Shown: piece by piece, positions 43,398 through 53,116 of the stretch
Layout: every line of letters starts with the position of its first letter
How positions within the stretch are numbered: the stretch's first letter is position 1
Assembly: GCF_022760755.1 (NCBI RefSeq)
Contig: NZ_JAIVFP010000001.1
Location: 2,398,001-2,462,000, forward strand
Source of the DNA: Candidatus Rhodoblastus alkanivorans
Lineage (GTDB): Bacteria; Pseudomonadota; Alphaproteobacteria; Rhizobiales; Beijerinckiaceae
Length of the DNA stretch: 64,000 nucleotides
Reading direction: 5' to 3'
The notes under the pieces: model-generated
What the model was told of the DNA's origin: nothing
The model's input: the letters and a program-made list of their open reading frames with translations, nothing else
Database searches by the model: none
Position numbers and translations under genes: made by a program

Positions 43398-44615
43398 TTG
43401 TCCGTCGCGCCAGTTTCGAAATTTCTCAACGACAAGCCGCTCGCGCCTTATGCCGCCGACTGGCGGCGCAGTCGCGGGCGGTTGCACCCCGAGCCGGCCT
43501 CGCCGACGCGCGGCGAATTCCAGCGCGACCGCGACCGCCTGATCCATTCGACCGCCTTCCGCCGCCTCGCCCACAAGACCCAAGTCTTCATTCCGCTCGA
43601 CGGCGACCATTTCCGCACCCGGCTGACTCATACGATCGAGGTCGCGCAAATCTCGCGCGCTCTCGCGCGAGGCCTGAGGCTCGACGAGGACCTCGCCGAG
43701 GCGACCGCGCTCGCCCACGATCTCGGCCACACCTGTTTCGGCCATGCCGGCGAGGAAGTGCTCGACGCCTGCATGGCGCCTTACGGCGGGTTCGACCACA
43801 ACGCCCACGCCCTGCGCATCGTCACCAGGCTGGAGCGGCGCTATGCCGGCTGGGACGGGCTCAATCTCTGTTACGAGACGCTCGAAGGGCTGGTGAAGCA
43901 TAACGGCCCATTGCGCGGGCCATATGCGCGACGTCGGGGTAAGAAGGAAATTCCTTTTGAAATCATAGAATTCGATAATATATTTCCGCTCGATCTTGAG
44001 CTTTTTGCGTCCGCGGAGGCGCAATGCGCGGCGCTCGCCGACGACATCGCCTATAACGCCCATGACATCGACGACGGCCTGCGCGCCGGCCTGTTCAGCC
44101 TCGACGATCTTCGTCCCGTCGGCCTCGTCGGCGGCCTGCTCGCCGAGATCGACGCGCTCTATCCCGGGCTCGAACGCGTCCGCGTGATCCATGAACTGGT
44201 GCGCCGGCTCATCACCCGTTTCGTCGAGGACGCGCTGACGGAAAGCGCGCGGCGGCTGGAGGCGCTGGCGCCGGCAAGCATCGAGGACATAAGCCGCGCG
44301 CAGGCGCCGGTCGTGGCCTTTTCGCCGGAGATGGAAAGAGCGCAGAAGGCGATCAAGGATTTCCTGTTCACCCGGATGTATCGCCACGCCGTCGTCCTGC
44401 CGGTGTGGAAGAACGCCCAAAAAATCGTCCGGGGCCTGTTCGAGAAATTTTTCGCCGAGCCCGAAGCCATGACGGACGAGTGGACGCAGGCCGCCCGCCC
44501 CTGCGACGACGGGGGGCGGGCGAGGGTGGTTTCGGATTATATCGCCGGCATGACCGACCGTTATGCCCTGGCGCAGGCCAGGGAATGGCTTGGCGACGGC
44601 TCAGGATTCGCCTGA
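43398..44615 (+). CDS. dgt: deoxyguanosinetriphosphate triphosphohydrolase-like protein
   Basis: 405 residues, TTG start. The HD-domain metal motifs are clear: RLAHKTQVF, RLTHTIEVAQ, LAHDLGHTCFGHAGE (HD) and DDIAYNAHDIDDG. The protein is of the dGTPase-like type 2 family typical of alphaproteobacteria. It controls the dNTP pool by removing triphosphate from dNTPs. The TTG is chosen because the N-terminal sequence after it (SVAPVSKFLNDKPLAPYA) agrees with the family. Confidence 0.92.
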   Translation: MSVAPVSKFLNDKPLAPYAADWRRSRGRLHPEPASPTRGEFQRDRDRLIHSTAFRRLAHKTQVFIPLDGDHFRTRLTHTIEVAQISRALARGLRLDEDLAEATALAHDLGHTCFGHAGEEVLDACMAPYGGFDHNAHALRIVTRLERRYAGWDGLNLCYETLEGLVKHNGPLRGPYARRRGKKEIPFEIIEFDNIFPLDLELFASAEAQCAALADDIAYNAHDIDDGLRAGLFSLDDLRPVGLVGGLLAEIDALYPGLERVRVIHELVRRLITRFVEDALTESARRLEALAPASIEDISRAQAPVVAFSPEMERAQKAIKDFLFTRMYRHAVVLPVWKNAQKIVRGLFEKFFAEPEAMTDEWTQAARPCDDGGRARVVSDYIAGMTDRYALAQAREWLGDGSGFA

Positions 44616-44634
44616 CGCGCCAAAGCCTTATCGT

Positions 44635-44970
44635 CTATTCGATTTTCGAGACCAGCACCTTGGCGCCGCCGGTGGCGAATTTCGGCACGTCCTCGACGAC
44701 CCGCTTCCACTCCGCCGTCGCCGTGACGCTTTGCAGATGGTCCTCGTTCTCGAACCAGAGTTCGGCCATGCGATAGAATTCCGGCGGCGAGCCGTCCGGT
44801 CCGGGAAGGCCCATCGAGAGTTCGACCGGTCCGAGATCGTCAACCTCATCGACCAGGGGCAGATGCGTTTCGGCGTAGTATTGTTCGAAGGCGGCGGGGT
44901 CCTTCGGCTGGCCATAGAGAACAGTGATCTTGATGCCGCCCTCGTCTTCCGCATCGTCGTCATTGGTCAT
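44635..44970 (-). CDS. EthD domain-containing protein
   Basis: 111 residues, a ferredoxin-like alpha+beta barrel of the EthD family (KITVLYGQPKDPAAFEQYY, HLPLVDEV, RMAELWFENEDHLQ). EthD proteins help degradation or act as small enzymes; the specific role is unknown. The start has a GAAGGATG sequence in front. It is a single gene convergent with dgt. Confidence 0.85.
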   Translation of the reverse strand: MTNDDDAEDEGGIKITVLYGQPKDPAAFEQYYAETHLPLVDEVDDLGPVELSMGLPGPDGSPPEFYRMAELWFENEDHLQSVTATAEWKRVVEDVPKFATGGAKVLVSKIE

Positions 44971-45135
44971 GGGTTCATCCTTCCTGAGGCCGGGGCGCCC
45001 CGGCCCCGATCGAACGCCGGAACCCTATGTCCGTTCCATAAGCTGAGCAAGAAATCAGAATTTGCCGCGCATTGATCCCCCGCGCGAAATCGGGCAAAAG
45101 TCCGGGAAATCTTCGCAGCGGGCGGGAATCGGGAC

Positions 45136-46431
45136 ATGAGTGAGATTTTGCGCGTCGGCATCGCCGGCCTGGGGACGGTGGGCGCCGCGGTGGTCCGCCT
45201 CCTTGACGCGCAGGCCGCCGACCTCGCCGCCCGCACCGGCAAGAAAGTCGTCGTGACCGGCGTCTCGGCGCGCGACCCCGCGCGCGACCGCGGAATCGAT
45301 CTTTCGGGCGCAACCTGGTTCTCCGCGCCGACCGACCTCGCGCGCTCGGATAAAATCGACCTCTTCGTCGAACTGATCGGCGGCGACGAGGGGCCGGCGC
45401 GTGAGAGCGTCGAGGCGGCGCTTGCCGCCGGCAAATCGGTGGTCACCGCCAACAAGGCGCTGCTCGCCAAGCACGGGATCGCGCTGGCGCGCCTCGCGGA
45501 AGCGCACCATGGCGCGCTCGCCTTCGAGGCCTCGGTCGCCGGCGGCATCCCCATCGTCAAGACGCTTCGCGAGGGGCTCGCCGGCAATCGCATCGAGCGT
45601 GTCTATGGCATCCTCAACGGCACCTGCAATTACATCCTGTCGCGGATGGAGCTTGAAGGCCTGTCCTTTGCGGAATGTCTCGCCGACGCCCAGAAACTCG
45701 GCTATGCCGAGGCCGACCCGACCTTCGACATCGGCGGCTTCGACACCGCCCACAAGCTCGCGATCCTGGCGTCGCTGGCCTTTGGCGTGAAGCTTGACGC
45801 CGAGGCGATCAGCGTCGAGGGCATACAGGACATTTCGCTCGCCGATCTCCAGGCTGCGAGCGAACTCGGCTACCGCGTCAAACTGCTCGGCGTCGCCCAG
45901 CGCACGCCCCATGGCGTGGAGCAGCGCGTGCATCCGACCATGGTTCCGCTGTCTTCGGCGATCGCGCAGGTGATGGGCGTGACCAATGCGGTCACGGTGG
46001 ACGCCGACGCGGTGAACGAACTGACTTTGGTCGGCCCCGGCGCCGGCGGCATGGCGACGGCCTCCGCCGTGGTGGCCGATATCGCGGACATCGCGCGCGG
46101 AATCCGCTCGGCGCCCTTCGGCCTGCCGGTCGATCATCTCGCGAGCCCCGAGAAATCGCCGATGCAGCGCCACGAAGGTGGCTATTACATTCGCCTCGCG
46201 GTGCGCAATGAGATCGGCGCCGCCGCCGCCATCGCCACCCGCATGGCCGAACATGGGATCTCGCTGGAAAGCATCGTCCAGCGCCGGGCCTGCGCCGACG
46301 CGAGCGTCGCGCCGGTGGTGCTGGTGACCTACGCCACCACCGAGGCTAGCGTGCGCGAGGCGCTCGCCGCCATCGTCGCCGACGGCCATGTCGCCGACAA
46401 GCCGCAAGTCATCCGCATCGAGCGGGAATGA
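45136..46431 (+). CDS. hom: homoserine dehydrogenase
   Basis: 431 residues. NAD(P)-binding GLGTVGAAV, the NGTCNYIL substrate motif, the catalytic region GYAEADPTFDIGG and a C-terminal ACT domain (from about 350, YYIRLAVRNEIGAAAAIA) are all present. It reduces aspartate semialdehyde to homoserine for threonine and methionine synthesis. The ACT domain implies threonine feedback. Confidence 0.96.
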   Translation: MSEILRVGIAGLGTVGAAVVRLLDAQAADLAARTGKKVVVTGVSARDPARDRGIDLSGATWFSAPTDLARSDKIDLFVELIGGDEGPARESVEAALAAGKSVVTANKALLAKHGIALARLAEAHHGALAFEASVAGGIPIVKTLREGLAGNRIERVYGILNGTCNYILSRMELEGLSFAECLADAQKLGYAEADPTFDIGGFDTAHKLAILASLAFGVKLDAEAISVEGIQDISLADLQAASELGYRVKLLGVAQRTPHGVEQRVHPTMVPLSSAIAQVMGVTNAVTVDADAVNELTLVGPGAGGMATASAVVADIADIARGIRSAPFGLPVDHLASPEKSPMQRHEGGYYIRLAVRNEIGAAAAIATRMAEHGISLESIVQRRACADASVAPVVLVTYATTEASVREALAAIVADGHVADKPQVIRIERE

Positions 46432-46497
46432 TTTCCCGGCTTGACGTCGTGGCGGTTTGTTCCTAATTTGTTCGCATCATTTCAGGCGGAGGATTCG

Positions 46498-47097
46498 ATG
46501 CGGCTTTATTGGGCGCCCAACACGCGGTCGCTGCGCGTTCTCTGGCTGCTGGAGGAAATCGGCGCGCCCTACGAGCGCGTGCTGGTGGATTTGAAAAACG
46601 GCGGCCAGCGCACGCCCGCTTTTCACGCCGTCAATCCGATGGAAAAAGTCCCGGCCCTGCAGGACGGGGAGGCCTGCGTCGCGGAATCGGGCGCGATCAT
46701 CGCTTATCTCGCCGAGAAATTCCCCGACGCCGGGCTCGCGCCGGCAATCGGAGATGCAAGGCGTGGACGCTATCTGCAATGGCTGTTTTTCTCGGGCGCC
46801 TGCGTCGAGGGCGCGCTCACCCAGAAATTCGGCAATGTCGAGATGCCTGAAGGTTCGGCAGGCTGGGGATCGTTCGACAAGGTTTTCAATGTGCTGGATG
46901 AGGTTCTTTCAGCTAATCCTTATTTGCTTGGCGAAAAATTTTCCGCCGCCGACGTGCTGATCGCCTCCGACCTGCATTTCACGATCAACATCTTCAAGAT
47001 GCTGGAGCCGCGTCCGGTCTTCGCCTCTTATCTGGAGCGCTGCCAGTCGCGTCCGGCTTTTGCGCGCGCGGCGCAAATCAATTCCGATGGCATTTGA
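46498..47097 (+). CDS. glutathione S-transferase family protein
   Basis: 199 residues. N-terminal thioredoxin-fold domain with RLYWAPNTRSLRVLWLLEE, the cis-Pro motif KVPALQDGE and the glutathione-binding ESGAIIAYLAEKFP, then the helical C-terminal domain. AGGCGGAGG is an excellent ribosome site before the ATG at 46498. Substrate unknown. Its stop overlaps the start of recJ. Confidence 0.92.
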   Translation: MRLYWAPNTRSLRVLWLLEEIGAPYERVLVDLKNGGQRTPAFHAVNPMEKVPALQDGEACVAESGAIIAYLAEKFPDAGLAPAIGDARRGRYLQWLFFSGACVEGALTQKFGNVEMPEGSAGWGSFDKVFNVLDEVLSANPYLLGEKFSAADVLIASDLHFTINIFKMLEPRPVFASYLERCQSRPAFARAAQINSDGI

Positions 47098-48889
47098 CCG
47101 GCGCGTCCTGCTCGGCGTCGAGTCCAGCGTTCTTGGCCGCCCGTGGCGCAGCCGCCTGGACGCCGCGGGCGACGCCCGGGCCCTGGCCATCGCCCAGCAG
47201 ACCGGTCTGCCGGACCTGTTGTCCCGCGTGCTGGCGGGGCGGGGCGTCGCGCCCGAGACCGCGCTCGGCTATCTCGATCCGACGCTGCGGATGCTGCTGC
47301 CGGAGCCTTTTTCGCTCACCGCGATGCAGGAGGCGACCGAACGACTGGTCCGGGCGGTGGAAAGGCAGGAGACGATCGCCATTTTCGGCGATTACGACGT
47401 GGACGGCGCCTGTTCCTCGGCGCTACTCGCGGAGTTTTTCGATTATTGCGGCGTCCCGCGCCTGATCCATATTCCGGACCGGATCACGGAGGGCTATGGC
47501 CCCAATGCCGAGGCGATCCGGGCGCTCGCCGCGCGCGGCGCGACCTTGCTGGTCACGGCCGATTGCGGCACGACCAGCCACGAGCCGTTCGCCGAGGCGC
47601 GCCGGCTCGGCATGGATGTCGTCGTGCTCGATCATCACCAGGCGCCGGAAGTCCTGCCCGAGGCGATCGTGGTCAATCCGAACCGTCAGGACGACGTGTC
47701 GGGGCAGGGCGCGCTTTGCGCCGCGGGCGTGGCCTTCGTCGCGCTGGTGGCCTTGAACCGGGCCCTGCGCCAGCGAGGCTTCTGGCGGGAACGGCTGGAG
47801 CCGGACCTGTTGCGGTCGCTCGATCTCGTGGCGTTGGCGACGGTGGCCGACGTCGCGCCGCTCACCGGACTCAACCGCGCCTTTGTGGTCAAGGGCCTCG
47901 CCTTGATGAAATCGCGCGGCCGCGCCGGCCTGCGGGCGCTGGCCGACGTCGCCGGAGTCAACGGCCCGCCGCGCGCCTTTCACCTCGGCTTTCTGCTCGG
48001 GCCGCGCATCAACGCCGGCGGAAGGATCGGGGATGCGGCGCTGGGCGCGAAACTGCTGCTGCTCAGCGACGAATTGGAGGCCGCCGCGATCGCCGCCGAA
48101 CTCGACCGGCTCAACGGCGAGCGCCAGATCCTTGAAAAGCAGATGCTTCAGGAGGCTCTGGCCGAGGCCTACAAACAGCTTGGTCCGGCCGAGCAGGGCG
48201 CCGTCGTCCTGACCGCCGGGGAGGACTGGCTGCCGGGGATCGTCGGCCTCGTCGCCGCGCGGCTGAAGGAGCTTTTTGGCCGCCCGGCCTTTGCGCTGGC
48301 CCTCGACGGCGATGTCGCCACCGGCTCGGCGCGCTCGATTCAGGGCGTCGATCTTGGCCGCGCCGTGCGCGCGGCGGTTGAACGCGGCCTGATCGTCAAG
48401 GGGGGCGGCCACGCCATGGCGGCCGGCGTGACCCTGCGCCGCGATCAGATCGAAGGCTTCCAATCCTTTCTCGAGGAGATGCTGGCGGAGCCCGTGGCCC
48501 GCGCCCGCGCCGAGGCCGGCCTTGCGGTCGACGGCCTGCTCACGGCCAGCGCCTGCGCTCCGGCTTTGGTCGAGGAGATCGAAAAGGCCGGCCCCTTCGG
48601 CTCCGCCAATCCCGAACCGGTCTTCGCGCTGCCGGAACATCGAATCAACGACGTCCAGCCCTTCGGCGCCGACCATTTGCGGCTTCGGGTCCAGGCAGGC
48701 GACGGCGCGCGCATGGAAATCGCGGCGTTCCGCGTCGCCCAGTCGCCGCTCGGCGCGGCGCTGGCCAAGGGGCGCGGCGAGCGCGCCCATCTTGCCTGTT
48801 CGCTCACGCTCGACCATTGGGGCGGGCGCACGAAGGTGAGCGCGCGGCTGGTCGATCTCGCCTTCTGCAAACCCGGGGCGGGAGGATAG
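47087..48889 (+). CDS. recJ: single-stranded-DNA-specific exonuclease RecJ
   Basis: 600 residues. DHH phosphoesterase motifs are in order: FGDYDVDGACSSALL, ADCGTTSHEP, LDHHQAP, and ATVADVAPL, then the DHHA1 motif GGHAMAAGVTL and a C-terminal OB domain. It degrades single-stranded DNA 5' to 3' in recombination and repair. The ATG at 47087 overlaps the GST stop by 11 bases. Confidence 0.95.
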   Translation: MAFDRRVLLGVESSVLGRPWRSRLDAAGDARALAIAQQTGLPDLLSRVLAGRGVAPETALGYLDPTLRMLLPEPFSLTAMQEATERLVRAVERQETIAIFGDYDVDGACSSALLAEFFDYCGVPRLIHIPDRITEGYGPNAEAIRALAARGATLLVTADCGTTSHEPFAEARRLGMDVVVLDHHQAPEVLPEAIVVNPNRQDDVSGQGALCAAGVAFVALVALNRALRQRGFWRERLEPDLLRSLDLVALATVADVAPLTGLNRAFVVKGLALMKSRGRAGLRALADVAGVNGPPRAFHLGFLLGPRINAGGRIGDAALGAKLLLLSDELEAAAIAAELDRLNGERQILEKQMLQEALAEAYKQLGPAEQGAVVLTAGEDWLPGIVGLVAARLKELFGRPAFALALDGDVATGSARSIQGVDLGRAVRAAVERGLIVKGGGHAMAAGVTLRRDQIEGFQSFLEEMLAEPVARARAEAGLAVDGLLTASACAPALVEEIEKAGPFGSANPEPVFALPEHRINDVQPFGADHLRLRVQAGDGARMEIAAFRVAQSPLGAALAKGRGERAHLACSLTLDHWGGRTKVSARLVDLAFCKPGAGG

Positions 48890-48986
48890 GAAAAATCCCC
48901 ATGGCGCGGCAGATCAGGCTTGCCAGCATGAACAGCCGCGTTTATACGTCCCCCCACTTCGCGAACGGCCCCGCCGCTTCGCCCAA

Positions 48987-49062
48987 GCGCCCATCGTCTA
49001 GCGGTCTAGGACGTCGCCCTTTCACGGCGAAAACAGGGGTTCGAGTCCCCTTGGGCGCGCCA
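48987..49062 (+). tRNA. tRNA-Glu (anticodon TTC)
   Basis: 76 bases including CCA. Acceptor stem GCGCCCA / TGGGCGC, D-arm GTCTAGCGGTCTAGGAC, anticodon arm CGCCCTTTCACGGCG with TTC, and T-arm AGGGGTTCGAGTCCCCT all pair. The accessory region with insertion sequences begins directly after it, a common landing place for mobile DNA. Confidence 0.95.
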
Positions 49063-49279
49063 GTAAAATCAAAAACTTAAGATCGGTTGTCGACTTTAAG
49101 ATCGGTTGTCGACTTAATGTCCAATATCCGAGGGCGGATAAGGACGGAATTGTGTGAACTGCGGCGACTTTAGTTCCGGCATTGAAGGCAATGCCAAAGA
49201 GCGCTGATCTGCTATGGTAGCGCTCCCGATTCGCGCAATTCGTTCCGGTGTTCCAGATTTTGATTTTTAGGAACCAAAA

Positions 49280-50275
49280 ATGACGTTTGTCGATTTTCCT
49301 AGTGCGTCGCCAGTTACCATCGATATCAAGACACGCTTCATTGCCGACGACACTCGCGTCTACCTGGTCTTCCCGGGCCCAGGGTACCGCTATTTTCAGA
49401 CAATGCAGAATGAGTCTGTCGTCTTTTTGAACTTGCCGGGGTTTCCCATTGCTGCGCTTGAGCGATTGCCTGATCGGGAAGCGGTCATCCGAGGCATTGT
49501 TGTCTCTGATCGCGTTCGGGAATGGCATAAAAGTGGCGCCGAGGCCGATAAAGAGCCGGAGCGGCAAATAGATAAAATTACTGACTTTCGTCGCACAAAA
49601 TGGCGTGAGCAGTTCGCCGCAATCATTAGTAATTTTTTCTCGCAACCTCGCAAAGGCGATATTTTCATTGTGCCGGGCCCAAATGAGGATTCGCCTGTCC
49701 TGTTCGGGGAAATAGTCGACGAGACAGACCCTTTTATTGAAGTCGACTCGCTCTTGGCGGGCGAGAAAATTTTTGCTCGCAAGGTAAAATGGGTTCGGGA
49801 AGTTCAGAGAAGGGCGATACCGCGCTGGCTCGACAAAAAAATCCCCTCCCCAAACCCCGTTAGGCAAGTCGAGCGGGATAAGTTACCGCATATCTTCGAT
49901 TTAATGTACGAGCGGTATTATTACGATGGTCATTTTGTAGTTAAATTCGAAACGACCTCTCGCGAGTTTAATGCATTAGATAACTATCTAATTAATCAGG
50001 TATTTTTATATGTTGCAGCGCTACATGAACATTTGCACGACGCGTCGATCGGTGACGTCGCCAATAGGCCAATTTGGGAGGTCGTATCTGGTATTACATT
50101 CTCAGAAGATATACCAGAACAGCGCTTAATCATTCAATCTCCCGGATATATCGCTCTGGATGCACGCAATATCATTCCGTTAGTGGTCGGCGTTTTCATG
50201 ACCCTGAGCAGCGCAACGGCGGCGAGTCAAACGCAACCAACCCCGCCAACGATCGTTAATACTATTGACGACTCA
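49280..50275 (+). pseudogene. interrupted gene A, 5' part: hypothetical protein with PUA/EVE-like region
   Basis: 332 codons of an AT-richer gene than its neighbours, cut by IS5 at 50276 (reading into the IS adds 18 codons and ends at 50332). The middle (126-184) reads GDIFIVPG ... VLFGEIV ... VKWVREVQRRAIPRWL, which resembles the PUA-like domain found beside Mrr-type restriction nucleases. A hydrophobic segment at about 297-315 may be membrane-inserted. When IS5 and one 3-base duplication are removed, the frame runs on into 51212. I do not recognise the whole family. The position after tRNA-Glu and the composition suggest acquisition; a defence role is a guess. Confidence 0.65.
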
Positions 50276-51208
50276 GAACCCGACTCGAATTTCAATTCTG
50301 ACTGGCTTTTGCCCTCGCCAGCCTTCGCATGAGAAGGAAAGCCAGGGCCAATTGCAGCCACGCGAGGGCGGATTCGATGGTCGCCTCGAAGTCTTTTGAC
50401 AGACGGCGCGCGCGATTGATCCAACCGAGCGTCCTTTCGACGACCCAGCGTTTCGGCAGCACCGTAAATCCTTTCACCTCTTTATCGGTTCGCTTGACGA
50501 CGGTGATGGAAATGCGGCTCGCCTCGAAGGCTGCGCGCTTGGCTTCATCACCCTGATAACCCCCGTCGACGAAGGACATTTTCACCCACGGGCTCTTGCG
50601 ATGCACGGCCTTCAGCAACGGCGCGAGAGCGTCGCGGTCCTGCACGTCGGCGGTCGTGATCTGGCATTCGATGGGCAGACCGATCGTGTCGACGGCGAGA
50701 TGGCGCTTGCGCCCCTTGACCTTCTTGCCCGCATCGAAACCACGGGGGCCGCCGGCTTCCGTCGTCTTGACAGATTGGCTGTCGACGACGACAGCCGTCG
50801 GCGCGGCCTCACGGCTTTCCGCTTCGCGGGCGTCCATCACGAGAACGCTGATGATTTGCGCCCACACGCCGCTGTCGCGCCACGCGTAGAAGCGGTTTTG
50901 CACGGTCGTGAACGGCGGAAAATCCTTCGGCAGATATCGCCATGGGCAGCCGCAGCGGATCAAATAAAACAAGGCGTTGAGAATGATCTGGGCATCTGTC
51001 GGCTTGCGTCCGCGCCGTTTGGGCGGCGGCAACAGCGGCGAAATCAGCGCCAGTTCGGCCTCCGACATATCGCTTGAATAGCGCGCCCGAATGACTTCAT
51101 ACTTCGCGCGATCGGCCTCGCTCCACGGCATCGCGAATCTCCCAAAGTTGTTGCAAACCAAGGGAATCAAGGGCCGCGAGGCCGGTCAACCAATTTCAGG
51201 TCAGGCTC
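50276..51208 (-). mobile_element. IS5-family insertion sequence
   Basis: 933 bp. Imperfect inverted repeats (left GAACCCGACTCGAATTT, right end complementary to GAGCCTGACCTGAAATT) are flanked by a TCA duplication (50273-50275 and 51209-51211). One transposase gene fills it. It interrupts gene A. Confidence 0.85.
50292..51131 (-). CDS. IS5 family transposase
   Basis: 279 residues from the ATG at 51131, preceded by GGGAG. N-terminal DUF4096-type region (LLPPPKRRGRKPTDAQIILNA), then the DDE catalytic core with VVDSQSVKTTEAGGPRGFD, FVDGGYQGD and VLPKRWVVERTLGWINRARR. Apparently intact, so the copy may be recent. Confidence 0.93.
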   Translation of the reverse strand: MPWSEADRAKYEVIRARYSSDMSEAELALISPLLPPPKRRGRKPTDAQIILNALFYLIRCGCPWRYLPKDFPPFTTVQNRFYAWRDSGVWAQIISVLVMDAREAESREAAPTAVVVDSQSVKTTEAGGPRGFDAGKKVKGRKRHLAVDTIGLPIECQITTADVQDRDALAPLLKAVHRKSPWVKMSFVDGGYQGDEAKRAAFEASRISITVVKRTDKEVKGFTVLPKRWVVERTLGWINRARRLSKDFEATIESALAWLQLALAFLLMRRLARAKASQN

Positions 51209-51319
51209 TCAGCGCCCTCGCGGGCCTGCGTCGATGATATAGCCAGTGAGGTTGCAGCGGACCTCGCCATGATGGGCCACGCTCGTTGGAAGGAAATGTG
51301 CTTAGCTGAAAGACTGTTG
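51209..51319 (+). pseudogene. interrupted gene A, middle fragment
   Basis: From 51212 the frame of gene A continues for 36 codons without stop (reads APSRACVDDIASEVAAD ... CLAERLL) up to the left end of the IS3-family element at 51320. The amphipathic, coding-like sequence supports a true continuation. The first three bases (TCA) are the IS5 target duplication. Confidence 0.65.
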
Positions 51320-51326
51320 TAGCCCC

Positions 51327-52184
51327 TTAAGTTTCGGACAGACACTCTCCGGCTTCGGCGGCCAAGCGATCCGCGATGAACTCGCGGGGTGAACGATAGC
51401 CAAGCGCGCGATGCGGATGGCGTGTGTTGTAATGCTCGAACCACGACGGCAGCAAGCGGATCACGGTTTCGGCGTCCGGCAGTGGCGACACGCGCGCGTA
51501 ATCGCGTTTGATCGTGCGGACGAAGGCTTCGGCCATTCCATTCGATTGGGGGCTTTCGACCGGCGTGGTCAGCGGCTCAAGGCCGATTTCGCGGGCAAAA
51601 TGTTTCGTGTCGCCAGCGATGTAGCAAGACCCGTTGTCGGTCAGCCATTCGATCGGGCTGGGCAGGCGATTGACCGGGCCAAAGCGATATTCGACGGCGC
51701 TGACCATCAGGTCGCGGATGTCCTCGCCCTTGACGCCCGCCGTCGTGGCGACATGGCCGAGGGCTTCCCGGTCGCAGCAATCAAGCGCGAAGGCGACGCG
51801 GACTTTTTCGGCATTGTCGCAAGCGATCTCGAAGCCGTCGGAACACCAACGCAGGTTGGAGCGCAGAACGGCGATCTTGCCGTCATGCCGGCGGTTTTCG
51901 CCGCCGCCGGCATGACGTTGAAGCAACAGGCCGTGCGCCCTCATCACCCGATAAACCCGCTTGCGGTTGACCGGCGCCGCGCCCTCGGCGCGTCTTTTGC
52001 GGCGCAGGTCGGCCCACACGCGGGCGTAGCCCCAGGACGGCTGTTCGGCGATGATCCCCTTGATCTCGCAGAGCAGATCGTCTTCCGGCAGGGGCGGTCG
52101 GCCCATGCGTTTGGCCGCGCCGCCGGCAATGCGCGCGGCGACATTCGAGCGGGCGACGCCGAGGGTTTCGCAGACGGCCTTCAT
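51327..52184 (-). CDS. IS3 family transposase, orfB part
   Basis: 285 residues. rve-type integrase core with WLTDNGSCYIA (first Asp-region), ETPVESPQSNGMAEAFVRTIKRDY-like region and the C-terminal TRHPHRALGYRSPREF. A HTH_21 region lies at the N-terminus. Expression normally needs frameshifting from orfA at an A7 run (minus strand, near 52235), but orfA is now separated by IS66, so it is probably not made. Confidence 0.88.
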   Translation of the reverse strand: MKAVCETLGVARSNVAARIAGGAAKRMGRPPLPEDDLLCEIKGIIAEQPSWGYARVWADLRRKRRAEGAAPVNRKRVYRVMRAHGLLLQRHAGGGENRRHDGKIAVLRSNLRWCSDGFEIACDNAEKVRVAFALDCCDREALGHVATTAGVKGEDIRDLMVSAVEYRFGPVNRLPSPIEWLTDNGSCYIAGDTKHFAREIGLEPLTTPVESPQSNGMAEAFVRTIKRDYARVSPLPDAETVIRLLPSWFEHYNTRHPHRALGYRSPREFIADRLAAEAGECLSET

Positions 52185-52257
52185 CGCGAACCGTCCCGTG
52201 GATTGAGCGTCGGCAGCGACAACGACCGCAACATCCGTTTTTTTGAGCCTACGGCGA

Positions 52258-52265
52258 CTTCAAGC
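52258..52265. repeat. 8-bp target-site duplication of IS66, left copy
   Basis: CTTCAAGC, identical to the copy at 54773-54780 on the other side of the IS66 element. Eight bases is the duplication length of the IS66 family. Confidence 0.9.
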
Positions 52266-52325
52266 GTATGCGTCCGGCATGGACCGCCTGTGATTTCGCT
52301 GGCAGATCGGTAAGACACTATACGT

Positions 52326-52703
52326 ATGCATAGTCATACTCACAGTGTCGAAAAGCTGGCGATCGTCGAGACGGGGCGTCGCCGCCGTTGGTCCGATGAG
52401 GAGAAGCTGCGGATCGTGAGCGAAAGCATGGCGGGTCCTCGCCTGGTTTCGGCGACGGCGCGGCGCCACGGGATTTCGCCGGGCCAATTATTCACCTGGC
52501 GTCGCGAGCTGCGCGTTCAGCCGCAACGGCCCGCCATCGAGCCGCCGCAGATGGTTCGCGTCTGCGTTGAGGCCGCCCCCAAGGCGAGCGGCTCGCCATC
52601 AATGGTCGAGATCATTCTTCCAAGCGGCGTCCGGCTCGTTGTCGCGTCCGACATTGATCCCGTTGCCCTGAGGCGGATCATGAACGTCATGGCGCCGAGG
52701 TGA
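52326..52703 (+). CDS. tnpA: IS66 accessory protein TnpA
   Basis: 125 residues. HTH region RRRRWSDEEKLRIVSESMAG and HGISPGQLFTWRREL typical of the IS66 Orf1. The stop overlaps the GTG of tnpB. Confidence 0.9.
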   Translation: MHSHTHSVEKLAIVETGRRRRWSDEEKLRIVSESMAGPRLVSATARRHGISPGQLFTWRRELRVQPQRPAIEPPQMVRVCVEAAPKASGSPSMVEIILPSGVRLVVASDIDPVALRRIMNVMAPR

Positions 52704-53047
52704 TCGGGCTGTCGAGCGACGTTCGCGTCTGGCTGGCGACGGGCCACACCGACATGCGCAAAGGCTTCAACTCTCTGGCGTTGCGGGTACAGGAAACGCT
52801 GAAACGCAATCCGCACAACGGAAATCTCTTTTGTTTCCGCGGTCGCCGCGGCGATCTTTTGAAGGTGATCTGGCATGATGGCCAAGGGGCCTGCCTTTTC
52901 GTGAAAAGGCTGGAGCGCGGCCGGTTCTTGTGGCCTTCCATGGCCGATGGCGTGGTGACGATTTCGGCAGCCCAGCTGTCCTATCTTCTGTCCGGGATCG
53001 ACTGGCGCATGCCGCAGAAAACATGGCGTCCGGAGGCGGCGGGGTGA
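52700..53047 (+). CDS. tnpB: IS66 accessory protein TnpB
   Basis: 115 residues, GTG start. The motifs VRVWLATGHTDMRKGFNSLAL, FCFRGRRGDLLKVIWHDG and ISAAQLSYLLSGIDWR define IS66 Orf2. Required for transposition together with TnpA and TnpC. Confidence 0.94.
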   Translation: MIGLSSDVRVWLATGHTDMRKGFNSLALRVQETLKRNPHNGNLFCFRGRRGDLLKVIWHDGQGACLFVKRLERGRFLWPSMADGVVTISAAQLSYLLSGIDWRMPQKTWRPEAAG

Positions 53048-53116
53048 TCTGCGACCGATTGACTCGGGCCGCTGTTTTGGGACGATTTCGGCGGACAGAT
53101 ATGGTTCAATCGGAGC